Positions 1 through 5,949 of a DNA stretch of 6,872 nt are shown in pieces. The DNA is from Spirochaetia bacterium (GTDB lineage: Bacteria > Spirochaetota > Leptospiria > Leptospirales > Leptonemataceae). The DNA lies in assembly GCA_029880625.1 (NCBI GenBank), contig JAOUOA010000146.1, positions 1 to 6,872 on the forward strand, read 5' to 3'. The notes below the pieces were generated by a model. The model saw nothing but the letters and a program-made list of their open reading frames with translations, was not told the DNA's origin and ran no database searches. Made by a program: the position numbers and the translations under genes. Within the stretch, counting starts at the first letter, position 1, and the number at the start of each line of letters is the position of its first letter.

Positions 1-2
1 TC

Positions 3-104
3 CATCCTGCAGCCTCTTATGATGAAAATGATTTAGAGATTGTTTCGCATCTTAAAGAATGGATAACAGACAAAGCTGCAACAATATCCACTGAATATTT
101 ATAA
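3..104 (+). CDS. C-terminal fragment of an unidentified protein (5' end outside window)
   Basis: An open frame enters from the left edge and stops at TAA (102-104), giving 33 residues that begin HPAASYDENDLEIVSHLKEW and end STEYL. The fragment is mostly charged and looks like a terminal amphipathic helix (DLEIVSHLKEWITDK), with normal codon use and no low complexity, which is why I treat it as a real gene end. I do not recognise the family. The LKEWI...YL pattern faintly recalls the last helix of hemerythrin-like proteins, but the expected histidine is absent, so I do not assign it. The frame converges on pcm, and I see no convincing terminator between them. Confidence 0.45.
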   Translation, partial: HPAASYDENDLEIVSHLKEWITDKAATISTEYL

Positions 105-357
105 CCAGCGTCATTCCAGAATCCGCCGCGTGGAAATTGTTTGACAAAACAAATCATCCCCCTCGCGCCAGACAGAGAGAACGAATCTTCCGGTAAAATG
201 GAATTAATTTAACCTGCCACGGAAGCGCAGACCCTGGAGCGGAGCAGGAGTGCGAAGCGCCCCGGGAAGTCGATCCAGGAGGGATCGTTTCCCGGGCCAT
301 GGGGAATGTGCTCTGTGACAGGACTCTATATTAAACTGCTGGGAGATGAGTGAGCGG
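105..357. other. Intergenic region with a GC-rich block
   Basis: This 253-bp gap lies between two convergent gene ends. The first ~100 bp are AT-rich with only a weak 6-bp AT stem (ttgttt/aaacaa, about 138-153). From about 212 to 304 composition changes sharply: 40 of the 60 bases in 241-300 are G or C. This part is purine-biased, with repeated GGAGC/GGAG units (236-250), and contains the strong hairpin listed separately. I see no ORF with a ribosome binding site and no U-tract that would make the hairpin a classical terminator for either neighbour. It could be a dispersed intergenic repeat or a structured RNA. Confidence 0.5.
261..296. repeat. Imperfect inverted repeat / strong hairpin with AGGAG loop
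   Basis: Outer arms cccgggaa (261-268) and ttcccggg (289-296) are perfect reverse complements. Inner arms cgatcc (271-276) and ggatcg (282-287) are too. They are separated by a small asymmetric bulge (gt at 269-270 against t at 288), giving a 14-bp stem around the five-base loop aggag (277-281). In a plus-strand RNA the loop would show a Shine-Dalgarno-like AGGAG; in a minus-strand RNA it would show the complementary CTCCT. No U-run follows on either strand, so a rho-independent terminator is unlikely. A role in pcm mRNA 3'-end stability (the hairpin lies about 60 nt past the pcm stop) or a dispersed genomic repeat are the main alternatives. Confidence 0.6.
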
Positions 358-1131
358 CTAACGTTGAGCTTCCCCAGTCATGGGCACGAAACGGACATAT
401 TCCAGAGTTTTTTTTATCATTTTCCCTTTTTCTTTTTTCACAAGAATCAGCTCCTGCATATCCACTCCCACAGGCAGAATCATCCGTCCGCCTTCTTTTA
501 ACTGGCGAAAGAGTTCCGGCGGAATATGATCGGGAGCTGCGGTTAAAATAATCGCATCAAAGGGAGCGGCCTCGGGCCATCCCCTGTAGCCGTCGCCGTA
601 TTTGGTGTGAATGTTGCTGTAGCCCAGTTGCTTAATGATCTGAACTGCGCGAAGGTGAAGGTCCTCCACAATTTCAATGGAATAAACATCGGCCGTAAGT
701 TTCGAAAGAATAGAAGCCTGGTAACCGGTTCCCGTTCCGATTTCCAGAACCTTTTCCGTTCCGGTAAGCTCAAGCCGTTCCGTCATCACGGCAACAATAT
801 AGGGCTGCGAAATTGTCTGTCCGTTTCCCAGAGGAACCGGATGATCTCCGTAGGCTTCATACCTGGACTGCTCGGGAATAAATTCATGCCTCGGTACATC
901 CAGCATGGCTTTTAAAAGTGCTTTGTTTTTAATACCCCGGGCGGCAATTTGCGTTTCGACCATTTCCCGGCGCTCTTCTTCATATTTCTCTTTCATGGAA
1001 GAATCTCCTTCCGTTGAAGATGACCTTTTGCAGCTTCCCTGAAGAATGATTACAGAAATCCAGAAATACAACAATATTTTCAAAAACAAATTCCAATGAT
1101 CTGTATGAGTTTTCTCATCTGCCTCAATCAT
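358..1131 (-). CDS. pcm: Protein-L-isoaspartate O-methyltransferase with hydrophobic N-terminal extension
   Basis: This enzyme uses S-adenosylmethionine to methylate the abnormal carboxyl of L-isoaspartyl residues in aged proteins, starting their repair to aspartate. The catalytic body is typical: PRHEFIPE, then GNGQTISQPYIVAVMTE around residues 102-118, the SAM-binding motif VLEIGTGTGYQA, and later DAIILTAAPDHIP and GGRMILPVG. From Met46 (base 996) the protein would be 212 aa, the usual family length, and that ATG has a strong site, AAGGAG with 8 nt spacing. The frame stays open to an ATG at 1131, which also has a site (GGGAG, 6 nt spacing) and adds 45 residues with a hydrophobic run at about 15-31 followed by Q-G-S-C. 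The extension could be an export or lipoprotein signal, but its first 14 residues are net acidic, which is atypical. A TTG at 1083 would give an M-K-I-L-L start that looks more like a signal. The family call is firm; the start is unsettled. It is transcribed divergently from the topoisomerase operon. Confidence 0.93.
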   Translation of the reverse strand: MIEADEKTHTDHWNLFLKILLYFWISVIILQGSCKRSSSTEGDSSMKEKYEEERREMVETQIAARGIKNKALLKAMLDVPRHEFIPEQSRYEAYGDHPVPLGNGQTISQPYIVAVMTERLELTGTEKVLEIGTGTGYQASILSKLTADVYSIEIVEDLHLRAVQIIKQLGYSNIHTKYGDGYRGWPEAAPFDAIILTAAPDHIPPELFRQLKEGGRMILPVGVDMQELILVKKEKGKMIKKTLEYVRFVPMTGEAQR

Positions 1132-1180
1132 CTCTATCTCCCAAAACCCCTGAAATCTGAAAAAAATCCTCTATTTTCGT

Positions 1181-1209
1181 ATTTTATGAAAAGATTTGAG
1201 TCTCTGCAA
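1181..1209 (-). promoter_or_regulatory. Possible sigma-70-type promoter for pcm
   Basis: Read on the minus strand, TTGCAG (1209-1204, 3 of 6 to TTGACA) is followed after exactly 17 bp by TAAAAT (1186-1181, 5 of 6 to TATAAT). This would start transcription roughly 45 nt upstream of the ATG at 1131. The -35 match is weak and the region is AT-rich, so chance is a real alternative. Confidence 0.22.
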
Positions 1210-1221
1210 CAAAAAATCCCC

Positions 1222-1252
1222 TCGACAAAAAAAGCATATCATCAGACATAAT
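1222..1252 (+). promoter_or_regulatory. Possible promoter for the topoisomerase operon
   Basis: TCGACA (1222-1227, 5 of 6 to TTGACA) and CATAAT (1247-1252, 5 of 6 to TATAAT) are separated by 19 bp, longer than the preferred 17. Transcription would begin near 1258-1260, leaving almost no leader before the ATG at 1265. That would fit the absence of a Shine-Dalgarno sequence there. This is a weak call. Confidence 0.2.
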
Positions 1253-1264
1253 CCGATTGTAATT

Positions 1265-2641
1265 ATGAAATCAACAATGAAAGCAAATTTTTCCAAAAAA
1301 GCGTTCGAAGAACAGATCCATGACGACCAGAGAAAATATTCACGTTATGTCTGTGATTCAAGGGCTATTCCTCATGAAATTGACGGACTCAAACCTGTTC
1401 AGAGAAGAATCCTCTGGGCCATGTGGAATTCAGATGCAAGAAACCGTTTTACAAAAACAGTCAAGGCTGCCGGTCTGACCATGTCCTACCATCCCCACGG
1501 AGACAAGTCCATTCAGGATGCCCTTTCGCAGATGGCCCAGAATTTTACTTTTGCCAACAATATCCCTCTGGTCAGCGGCGAAGGAACATTCGGAGACGTT
1601 CTGGATCCATCCGCCATAGCCTCTCCCCGTTACACGGAAGTTAAACTTTCGGATTTTTCCAAAGATGTCGGACTGTTTGAAAGCCTCCCCGACATTGACT
1701 ACGTTCCTAATTACGACGAAACGGATGAAGAACCCATCTTTTATGTGGGGAAAGTTCCGCTTGTCCTCTTAAATAACATTCAGGGAATTGCAACAGGTTT
1801 CCGCTGCTTCATTCCAGCACACCGCCTTTCCGATATCGTCGAGTCTCAGATTGCCTATTTAAAAACAAAAAAACCGAAGAAGCTCATGCCCTGGTATCAG
1901 AACTACAACGGCGAAATTCGGCTCAATCAGAATGAAAACGGATCTTTAATCATGACGACAACTTTCGCCTTCACACGCGAAGGAAATAGCATCTTTCTGA
2001 CAGACGCTCCCCAGGGATGGAACCGAGAAAAAGTAATCAACTATCTGGATGACATTCTGGATAAAAAAGATTCATTTCTCAAAGAGTATGTCGACTACTC
2101 CAGCCAGACATTTAAGATCGAGCTGCTCTTCAAGAAAGGAGCCAAGGTATCAGACGAAGATCTCAAACTGTTTTTCTCAAAAGAGAACTCTGAAACTCTT
2201 GCATACAATGTCATCACACAGGACGGCCTTCTCCGCAATTTTACTCCGGAGCAGATCATCAAGCGTTTCTGCGATTTTCGCAAAAAGCATCTCATCCGGC
2301 GCTTTAAGAGACTTGCCGGCCTTGAAAAAGAAAAAATCGGCCGGAATTCTGAACTCATCCGCTTTATTGAGGAAAAATGGAACGAAAAGGTATTAAAAGT
2401 AAAATCCAAATCAGATCTTGAAGAAAAACTCAAGAATGAAAAATTCATCTACTATGAATGGCTTTCCAGCATTCCGATTTACCGCATGACAAAAGAAGAA
2501 GTCAGAAAATGCAACGAAGCCATTGTTGAGGCAAAAGAAAAGCTCAAACAGTACAATACTCTTGTTAAAGAAGATAAACCGCTTACAAAATTCATGGTGG
2601 AAGAACTCAATGAATTAAAAGACAAATGGGATAAATCATGA
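1265..2641 (+). CDS. parC: Short type IIA topoisomerase subunit A (topoisomerase IV/ParC-like, no C-terminal pinwheel)
   Basis: This is the DNA-cleaving subunit of a type IIA topoisomerase; it would form an A2B2 enzyme with the next gene. Residues 40-48 (DGLKPVQRR) are the family signature. The HPHGD motif precedes Lys81 and Asp85, and the catalytic tyrosine is Tyr123 in SPRYTEV, with Arg122 beside it. GIATG and FIPAHRL mark the tower side. The C-terminal half is a coiled-coil/C-gate region with LSSIPIYRMTKE at 400-411. The protein is 458 aa, against roughly 750-880 for ParC/GyrA, and has no beta-pinwheel and no GyrA box. Short A subunits are known from phage T4 (gp52) and from the second gyrA-like gene of Chlamydiae. 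Without the wrapping domain, relaxation/decatenation is more likely than negative supercoiling; this is inference. I chose the ATG at 1265 because family similarity starts shortly after it. The frame is open upstream to a TTG at 1196, and an ATG at 1277 is also possible. None has a clear ribosome binding site. It overlaps the B gene by 4 nt. The symbol indicates class, not proven orthology. Confidence 0.9.
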   Translation: MKSTMKANFSKKAFEEQIHDDQRKYSRYVCDSRAIPHEIDGLKPVQRRILWAMWNSDARNRFTKTVKAAGLTMSYHPHGDKSIQDALSQMAQNFTFANNIPLVSGEGTFGDVLDPSAIASPRYTEVKLSDFSKDVGLFESLPDIDYVPNYDETDEEPIFYVGKVPLVLLNNIQGIATGFRCFIPAHRLSDIVESQIAYLKTKKPKKLMPWYQNYNGEIRLNQNENGSLIMTTTFAFTREGNSIFLTDAPQGWNREKVINYLDDILDKKDSFLKEYVDYSSQTFKIELLFKKGAKVSDEDLKLFFSKENSETLAYNVITQDGLLRNFTPEQIIKRFCDFRKKHLIRRFKRLAGLEKEKIGRNSELIRFIEEKWNEKVLKVKSKSDLEEKLKNEKFIYYEWLSSIPIYRMTKEEVRKCNEAIVEAKEKLKQYNTLVKEDKPLTKFMVEELNELKDKWDKS

Positions 2642-4896
2642 CAAAGAAAAAATCAACCGCAGCAAAAAAAACAGCGAAGAAAAAGGCTTCTTCGGCAGCT
2701 GCAAAAAAATCCGAAAAAAAGACGCCTGTAAAAGGCGCCGCAGAAAGCAAAGCGACATCCTCGCCTGCTCCAAAAAATTCTCCGCAAAAAACAAAAGCAG
2801 GCGACCGCAATTTCAGGAAATTATCCAATGTAGAACATGTCCGTATGAGAACAGGGATGTGGCTGGGACAGAATTCAATGTCCACCTTCGATCAGCATTT
2901 TTTCATCAAAGAACCCGGGGGACACTATGAAATCAACCACCTGGAACTGAATGACATCCCCGCAAAACTCAAGTGTCTTGACGAAGCCTGTATGAATGCC
3001 GTGGACGAATACAGAAAAAACCAGAAAGACAAAAAACTTGCGCCCAGAGAAAGAATGAACCGTCTGAGCGTGGACCTGAGTCCCGATGGGAAACGCATAA
3101 CCGTGGCCGATAACGGCAGAGGCATCCCGGCAAAAAATGCAGAAGGCGTTTTTCTCCATTTAATGTACGGCGAAAATTTTGACGACAAGGTCAAGGAAGA
3201 CCATGTTGCAGGACAGAACGGCGTTGGAATTTCTCTTGTAAGGATGGTATCCTCACATTTTTTCGTTAAGACTGAAAACTCAGGAATCCTTTACAAAAAG
3301 CTTTTCACAATTCCCGATGAAGCGGTAAAAATCATTAAATCGTTCAAACTGAAAACAGACGATTTTGAAAAAACTCTTCTCTACTATGATGAGCACGGCA
3401 AATTTGAAGGCTGTTCTACTCTTGAAGAGGATCATCTGAAAAAGATGGAAAAGATTCTCCTAAAAACCGGGATGAGAGAAGTCATCGGAAAAGCGAAGAC
3501 AGGAAGCCACGGAACCACGGTAGAATTCGAACTCAATCCGGAATATTTTAACGGCCTGGATACGACCTTTGATGTTCCACTCCTCCGTCAGTATCTTCAG
3601 GATATTGCCATGACCAATCCCGGTCTGGAAGTCAGTTTCAGTCATAAAAAAAAGACGGAAAAATACAAATTCCAGAAAGGCCTTGATGAAATATTTTCTT
3701 CGTCGGATCTTACGTATTACAAGCTGGATTATTCCAATCCTTCCGCGCCTTCGCAAATTCATCTTCAGAGCTTTGTAGTGATCGGACAGAACAAGACTCT
3801 GACATGGGTCAATTCCATCCATGCGGCACAGGGCGGATCTGCCATTGAATATCTGGAGAACCGGATCTGCGACGAGGTCCGCAAAAAAAACCAGATCACC
3901 GCTCTTGAAAAAAAGCTGAAAACACAGTGTACGCGAAACGACGTAAGGAACTGCTTTCATATGTACGTCAATCTTCGTGTTTTAAATCCTCGGTTCAAAT
4001 CACAGGACAAATCCTATCTGATCAACGATCTCAATGAAGAAATCAGAAATGCCATTGAAAAGAATCTGGACAAACTTTTGAAAAAAACCGGTCTCATTGA
4101 AGAAATCAAGCTTCAGATGGAAAAGCGCACCCAGATGAAAGCCCTGGAAGACGCCCAGAAAGGCCTCCGAAAAGCTTCGCGCAACAACATCCCTAAATTC
4201 ATGCCGCCCACGGGCAAGTCTGCTGACGAAGGAAGAGTACTCTTTATTGCAGAAGGAGATTCTGCAATTGCCGGTCTTCGTCCTGTAAGGAATCCAAAAC
4301 TCCACGGACTTTTTCCTCTGCGGGGTAAACCGTTAAACTGTAAGGGAATGAGCCTGGCCAAAGCGATGGCCAATGAAGAATACAAAAATATTGCTGCCAT
4401 TCTTAATCTTCCTCTTGCAGGACATGTAAAAAGCATGTCAGAAATTCCATATGACAAAGTCAGTATCATAACGGATGCAGATTTTGACGGATATGCAATC
4501 CGCTCCCTCATGCTTTCTTTTTTTTACGAGTACTGGCCTGAACTTTTTGAAATGGGGCTCATTCATATCAGCAATGCTCCTCTTTACGAAGTTGAAGTAA
4601 AATGGAAAGACGGAAAAAAAGAGCTTCTATTCTGCGTGGACGATAAAGATTTCAATACACTGACATCCAAACTGAAAACTCAAAATGGAGAAATGATCCG
4701 CAAAAAAAGGAACAAGGGACTCGGCGAGACAGGCACAGCCGCCATGAAATTCGCTGTTGATGAATGCATGACGCGAATTGACTTAAACAACAAAAAGTCG
4801 GCAAATAAAATCCAGAATCTCTGGTTTCATAAAGATTATGCTCCGGAACGGCGTGTTGCGATTTCTGAATATGCCATGAGTGTCATAGACGACTGA
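2638..4896 (+). CDS. parE: Type IIA topoisomerase subunit B (ATPase/Toprim; topoisomerase IV/ParE-like) with lysine-rich N-terminal tail
   Basis: This is the ATP-hydrolysing and Toprim-bearing partner of the preceding A subunit. Residues 1-57 form a low-complexity tail with 17 Lys, rich in Ala, Ser and Pro. The GHKL ATPase follows: NVEHVRMRTGMWLG (64-77), the catalytic-Glu helix LDEACMNAVDEY (E116, N120, D123), DNGRGIP (158-164) and AGQNGVGIS (191-199). The transducer carries S-Q-D-K at 455-458, matching the ATP-contacting QTK loop of GyrB (K458). The Toprim domain has EGDSA (539-543), FPLRGKPLN (559-567), the metal-binding DADFDG (613-618) and KGLGE (693-697). All expected catalytic residues are present. 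At 752 aa it is longer than typical ParE (about 630), mostly because of the tail and insertions such as 213-290. FPLRGK and WPELFE (633-638) read like phage T4 gp39 or eukaryotic topoisomerase II rather than GyrB. The start is set by the ATGA overlap with the A gene, which implies translational coupling; only a weak GGGAT lies upstream. Confidence 0.92.
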   Translation: MTKKKSTAAKKTAKKKASSAAAKKSEKKTPVKGAAESKATSSPAPKNSPQKTKAGDRNFRKLSNVEHVRMRTGMWLGQNSMSTFDQHFFIKEPGGHYEINHLELNDIPAKLKCLDEACMNAVDEYRKNQKDKKLAPRERMNRLSVDLSPDGKRITVADNGRGIPAKNAEGVFLHLMYGENFDDKVKEDHVAGQNGVGISLVRMVSSHFFVKTENSGILYKKLFTIPDEAVKIIKSFKLKTDDFEKTLLYYDEHGKFEGCSTLEEDHLKKMEKILLKTGMREVIGKAKTGSHGTTVEFELNPEYFNGLDTTFDVPLLRQYLQDIAMTNPGLEVSFSHKKKTEKYKFQKGLDEIFSSSDLTYYKLDYSNPSAPSQIHLQSFVVIGQNKTLTWVNSIHAAQGGSAIEYLENRICDEVRKKNQITALEKKLKTQCTRNDVRNCFHMYVNLRVLNPRFKSQDKSYLINDLNEEIRNAIEKNLDKLLKKTGLIEEIKLQMEKRTQMKALEDAQKGLRKASRNNIPKFMPPTGKSADEGRVLFIAEGDSAIAGLRPVRNPKLHGLFPLRGKPLNCKGMSLAKAMANEEYKNIAAILNLPLAGHVKSMSEIPYDKVSIITDADFDGYAIRSLMLSFFYEYWPELFEMGLIHISNAPLYEVEVKWKDGKKELLFCVDDKDFNTLTSKLKTQNGEMIRKKRNKGLGETGTAAMKFAVDECMTRIDLNNKKSANKIQNLWFHKDYAPERRVAISEYAMSVIDD

Positions 4897-4952
4897 TGAA
4901 TCTCTGTAAATTAAAAACGATACCCTCCTGGCATCTCCTGCAGCCGTTAATC

Positions 4953-4978
4953 GTTCCAGTAGAATGTTCCAGCAGACG
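4953..4978. repeat. Two 13-bp imperfect tandem repeats
   Basis: GTTCCAGTAGAAT (4953-4965) is followed directly by GTTCCAGCAGACG (4966-4978), with 10 of 13 positions identical and GTTCCAG fully shared. The same GTTCC word begins the nearby palindrome at 4999. Two copies are too few to call a functional array, and it could be chance. Confidence 0.35.
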
Positions 4979-4986
4979 GCAGCCTC

Positions 4987-5014
4987 AAAAAAATCGCTGT
5001 TCCGTATACGGAAC
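4987..5014 (-). terminator. Probable rho-independent terminator of prmC, possibly acting on both strands
   Basis: Positions 4999-5014 form a perfect 16-bp palindrome, GTTCCGTATACGGAAC, able to fold as a 6-bp GC-containing stem with a TATA loop. On the minus strand it lies 11 nt past the prmC stop and is followed after agcga by seven T residues (4993-4987), a plausible terminator although the stem is short and the U-run is slightly offset. On the plus strand the same palindrome is followed by a second weak stem (aactg 5012-5016 / cagtt 5027-5031) running into T residues to 5037, which may end the topoisomerase transcript. Confidence 0.5.
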
Positions 5015-5025
5015 TGGCCGATCTT

Positions 5026-5949
5026 TCAGTTTTTTTTCATTCTTTTTTTAAAGAAGACAAACCTTTCCAGACCGCTCAGATCTATCAGGATGTTTCCATC
5101 CATAAATTGATTTCCGTATTCAAGAACTGTTTCTGCCCAGCGTGGCGAAAGTTCACATATTAAAATTCCGTTATTTTTGAGAAGTTTATTTGCGCCGTCT
5201 AAAATCTTAAAGTAGATCCCGGGCAGATCCTCAGTAAATAGAGCTCCCTGGGGTTCAAAAGCAAGCTCCGGCATTAAATCATTTTTTTCATCTGGATGGA
5301 TGTAGGGCGGATTTGACAGAATTGCATCGTACAGGAATTCATGGATGTTTTTCGAGTCTGCGGCGGAGAATGCATTTTCAATCGGTTCGTATAGGTTTCC
5401 CGTAAAGATTCGCGAGCGGGTTGAAAAATCTTTTACAAGTGTTTCGCCGTTCCTGACAAGAACCCCGATGGTTTTTTCCGACAGATCGGAAAAATGACAC
5501 TTCCAGCCCGGCCTCTCCATCAGAAGCGTTATGCCGATGCAGCCGCTCCCCGAACAAAGGTCCAGGACAAGAGCATTCTCGGATAGATCTTCACGGAGGA
5601 TCCGCTCAACCATTTCTTCTGTTTCAGGCCTCGGGGAAAGAACATCTTCATTTACAAAAAAGGAATAACCGTAAAATTCTTTTTTTTCCGTAATTTGAGA
5701 TACCGGTCTTCTCATGCTCCGTTCCTGAATTTTTTTTAAAAGGGAGTTCCGTTCTTTCTCAGGAATTTCTTTTTCTTCGTTGATGAGAAGATAGGACCGG
5801 TCCCGCTCCAGAAAATCGGCAAGGATGACGGATGCATCCAGTGCGGGCGTTTCAATCTGTGCTTTTTGGAATTCATGGAGGGCAAAATTATAAAAATCAC
5901 GAATCGTAATCAAATTCGCATTTGCCGGTTCATTTGATTTTTTATTCAT
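5026..5949 (-). CDS. prmC: Peptide chain release factor N5-glutamine methyltransferase
   Basis: This cytoplasmic enzyme methylates the glutamine of the GGQ loop in release factors RF1 and RF2, using S-adenosylmethionine, which speeds peptide release at stop codons. The N-terminal helical, factor-binding domain (to about residue 80) is followed by RRPVSQI and the family linker FFVNEDVLSPRPETEEMVE. The SAM-binding motif VLDLCSGSGCIGI is at about 128-140. The substrate-glutamine motif NPPY is at 213-216, in the longer string DAILSNPPYIHPDEKNDL. Length (307 aa) is slightly above the usual ~280. I chose the ATG at 5949, which overlaps the stop of the upstream kinase gene by 8 nt (ATGAATAA on the minus strand). 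An in-frame ATG at 5964 adds five residues and has a weak GGAAA upstream; the sequence does not decide between them. No prfA, the common partner of prmC, is in the window. The 3' end is A-rich (KKRMKKN) and is followed by a probable terminator. Confidence 0.94.
   Translation of the reverse strand: MNKKSNEPANANLITIRDFYNFALHEFQKAQIETPALDASVILADFLERDRSYLLINEEKEIPEKERNSLLKKIQERSMRRPVSQITEKKEFYGYSFFVNEDVLSPRPETEEMVERILREDLSENALVLDLCSGSGCIGITLLMERPGWKCHFSDLSEKTIGVLVRNGETLVKDFSTRSRIFTGNLYEPIENAFSAADSKNIHEFLYDAILSNPPYIHPDEKNDLMPELAFEPQGALFTEDLPGIYFKILDGANKLLKNNGILICELSPRWAETVLEYGNQFMDGNILIDLSGLERFVFFKKRMKKN

Larger units (their letters stand above)
4897..5025. other. Convergent intergenic region
   Basis: This 129-bp stretch lies between the 3' ends of the topoisomerase operon (plus) and prmC (minus). 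It contains no ORF of note. It holds a short 13-bp tandem repeat (4953-4976) and a 16-bp palindrome flanked by A/T runs, which is the likely transcription terminator. Confidence 0.6.

Noticed and set aside
141..169. Perfect TTGACA at 141-146 as a promoter -35 box
   Set aside because: The sequence about 17 bp downstream is GC-rich (ctcgcgcc) with no -10 element, and no plus-strand gene follows.
261..296. GC hairpin as a rho-independent terminator of pcm
   Set aside because: No T-run follows on the minus strand (the sequence continues gcgcttcgc) nor on the plus strand (ccatgggg).
346..501. 52-codon plus-strand ORF preceded by GGGAG, antisense to the pcm 3' end
   Set aside because: The purine run abuts the ATG with no spacing, and the frame lies entirely over conserved pcm coding sequence.
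607..915. Long antisense frame across pcm
   Set aside because: It is a shadow of pcm; the translation has no recognisable motif and the opposite strand carries conserved catalytic motifs.
1186..1251. 22-codon plus-strand ORF (ATG 1186 to TAA 1251) upstream of the topoisomerase operon, a possible leader peptide
   Set aside because: No ribosome binding site, no regulatory codon run and no attenuator hairpin; chance is sufficient.
1196..1264. N-terminal extension of the A subunit from a TTG at 1196
   Set aside because: The 23 extra residues are basic and unlike the start of the family, TTG has no clear ribosome binding site, and family similarity begins after the ATG at 1265.
2607..2885. Minus-strand frame opposite the lysine-rich tail, giving a Phe/Ala-rich hydrophobic peptide
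   Set aside because: The hydrophobicity arises from AAA/AAG codons read in reverse as TTT/CTT; it overlaps the coupled A/B junction and lacks a ribosome binding site.
3460..4511. Several long minus-strand frames inside the B subunit
   Set aside because: All lie opposite conserved transducer and Toprim sequence with normal plus-strand coding signal; no family resemblance.
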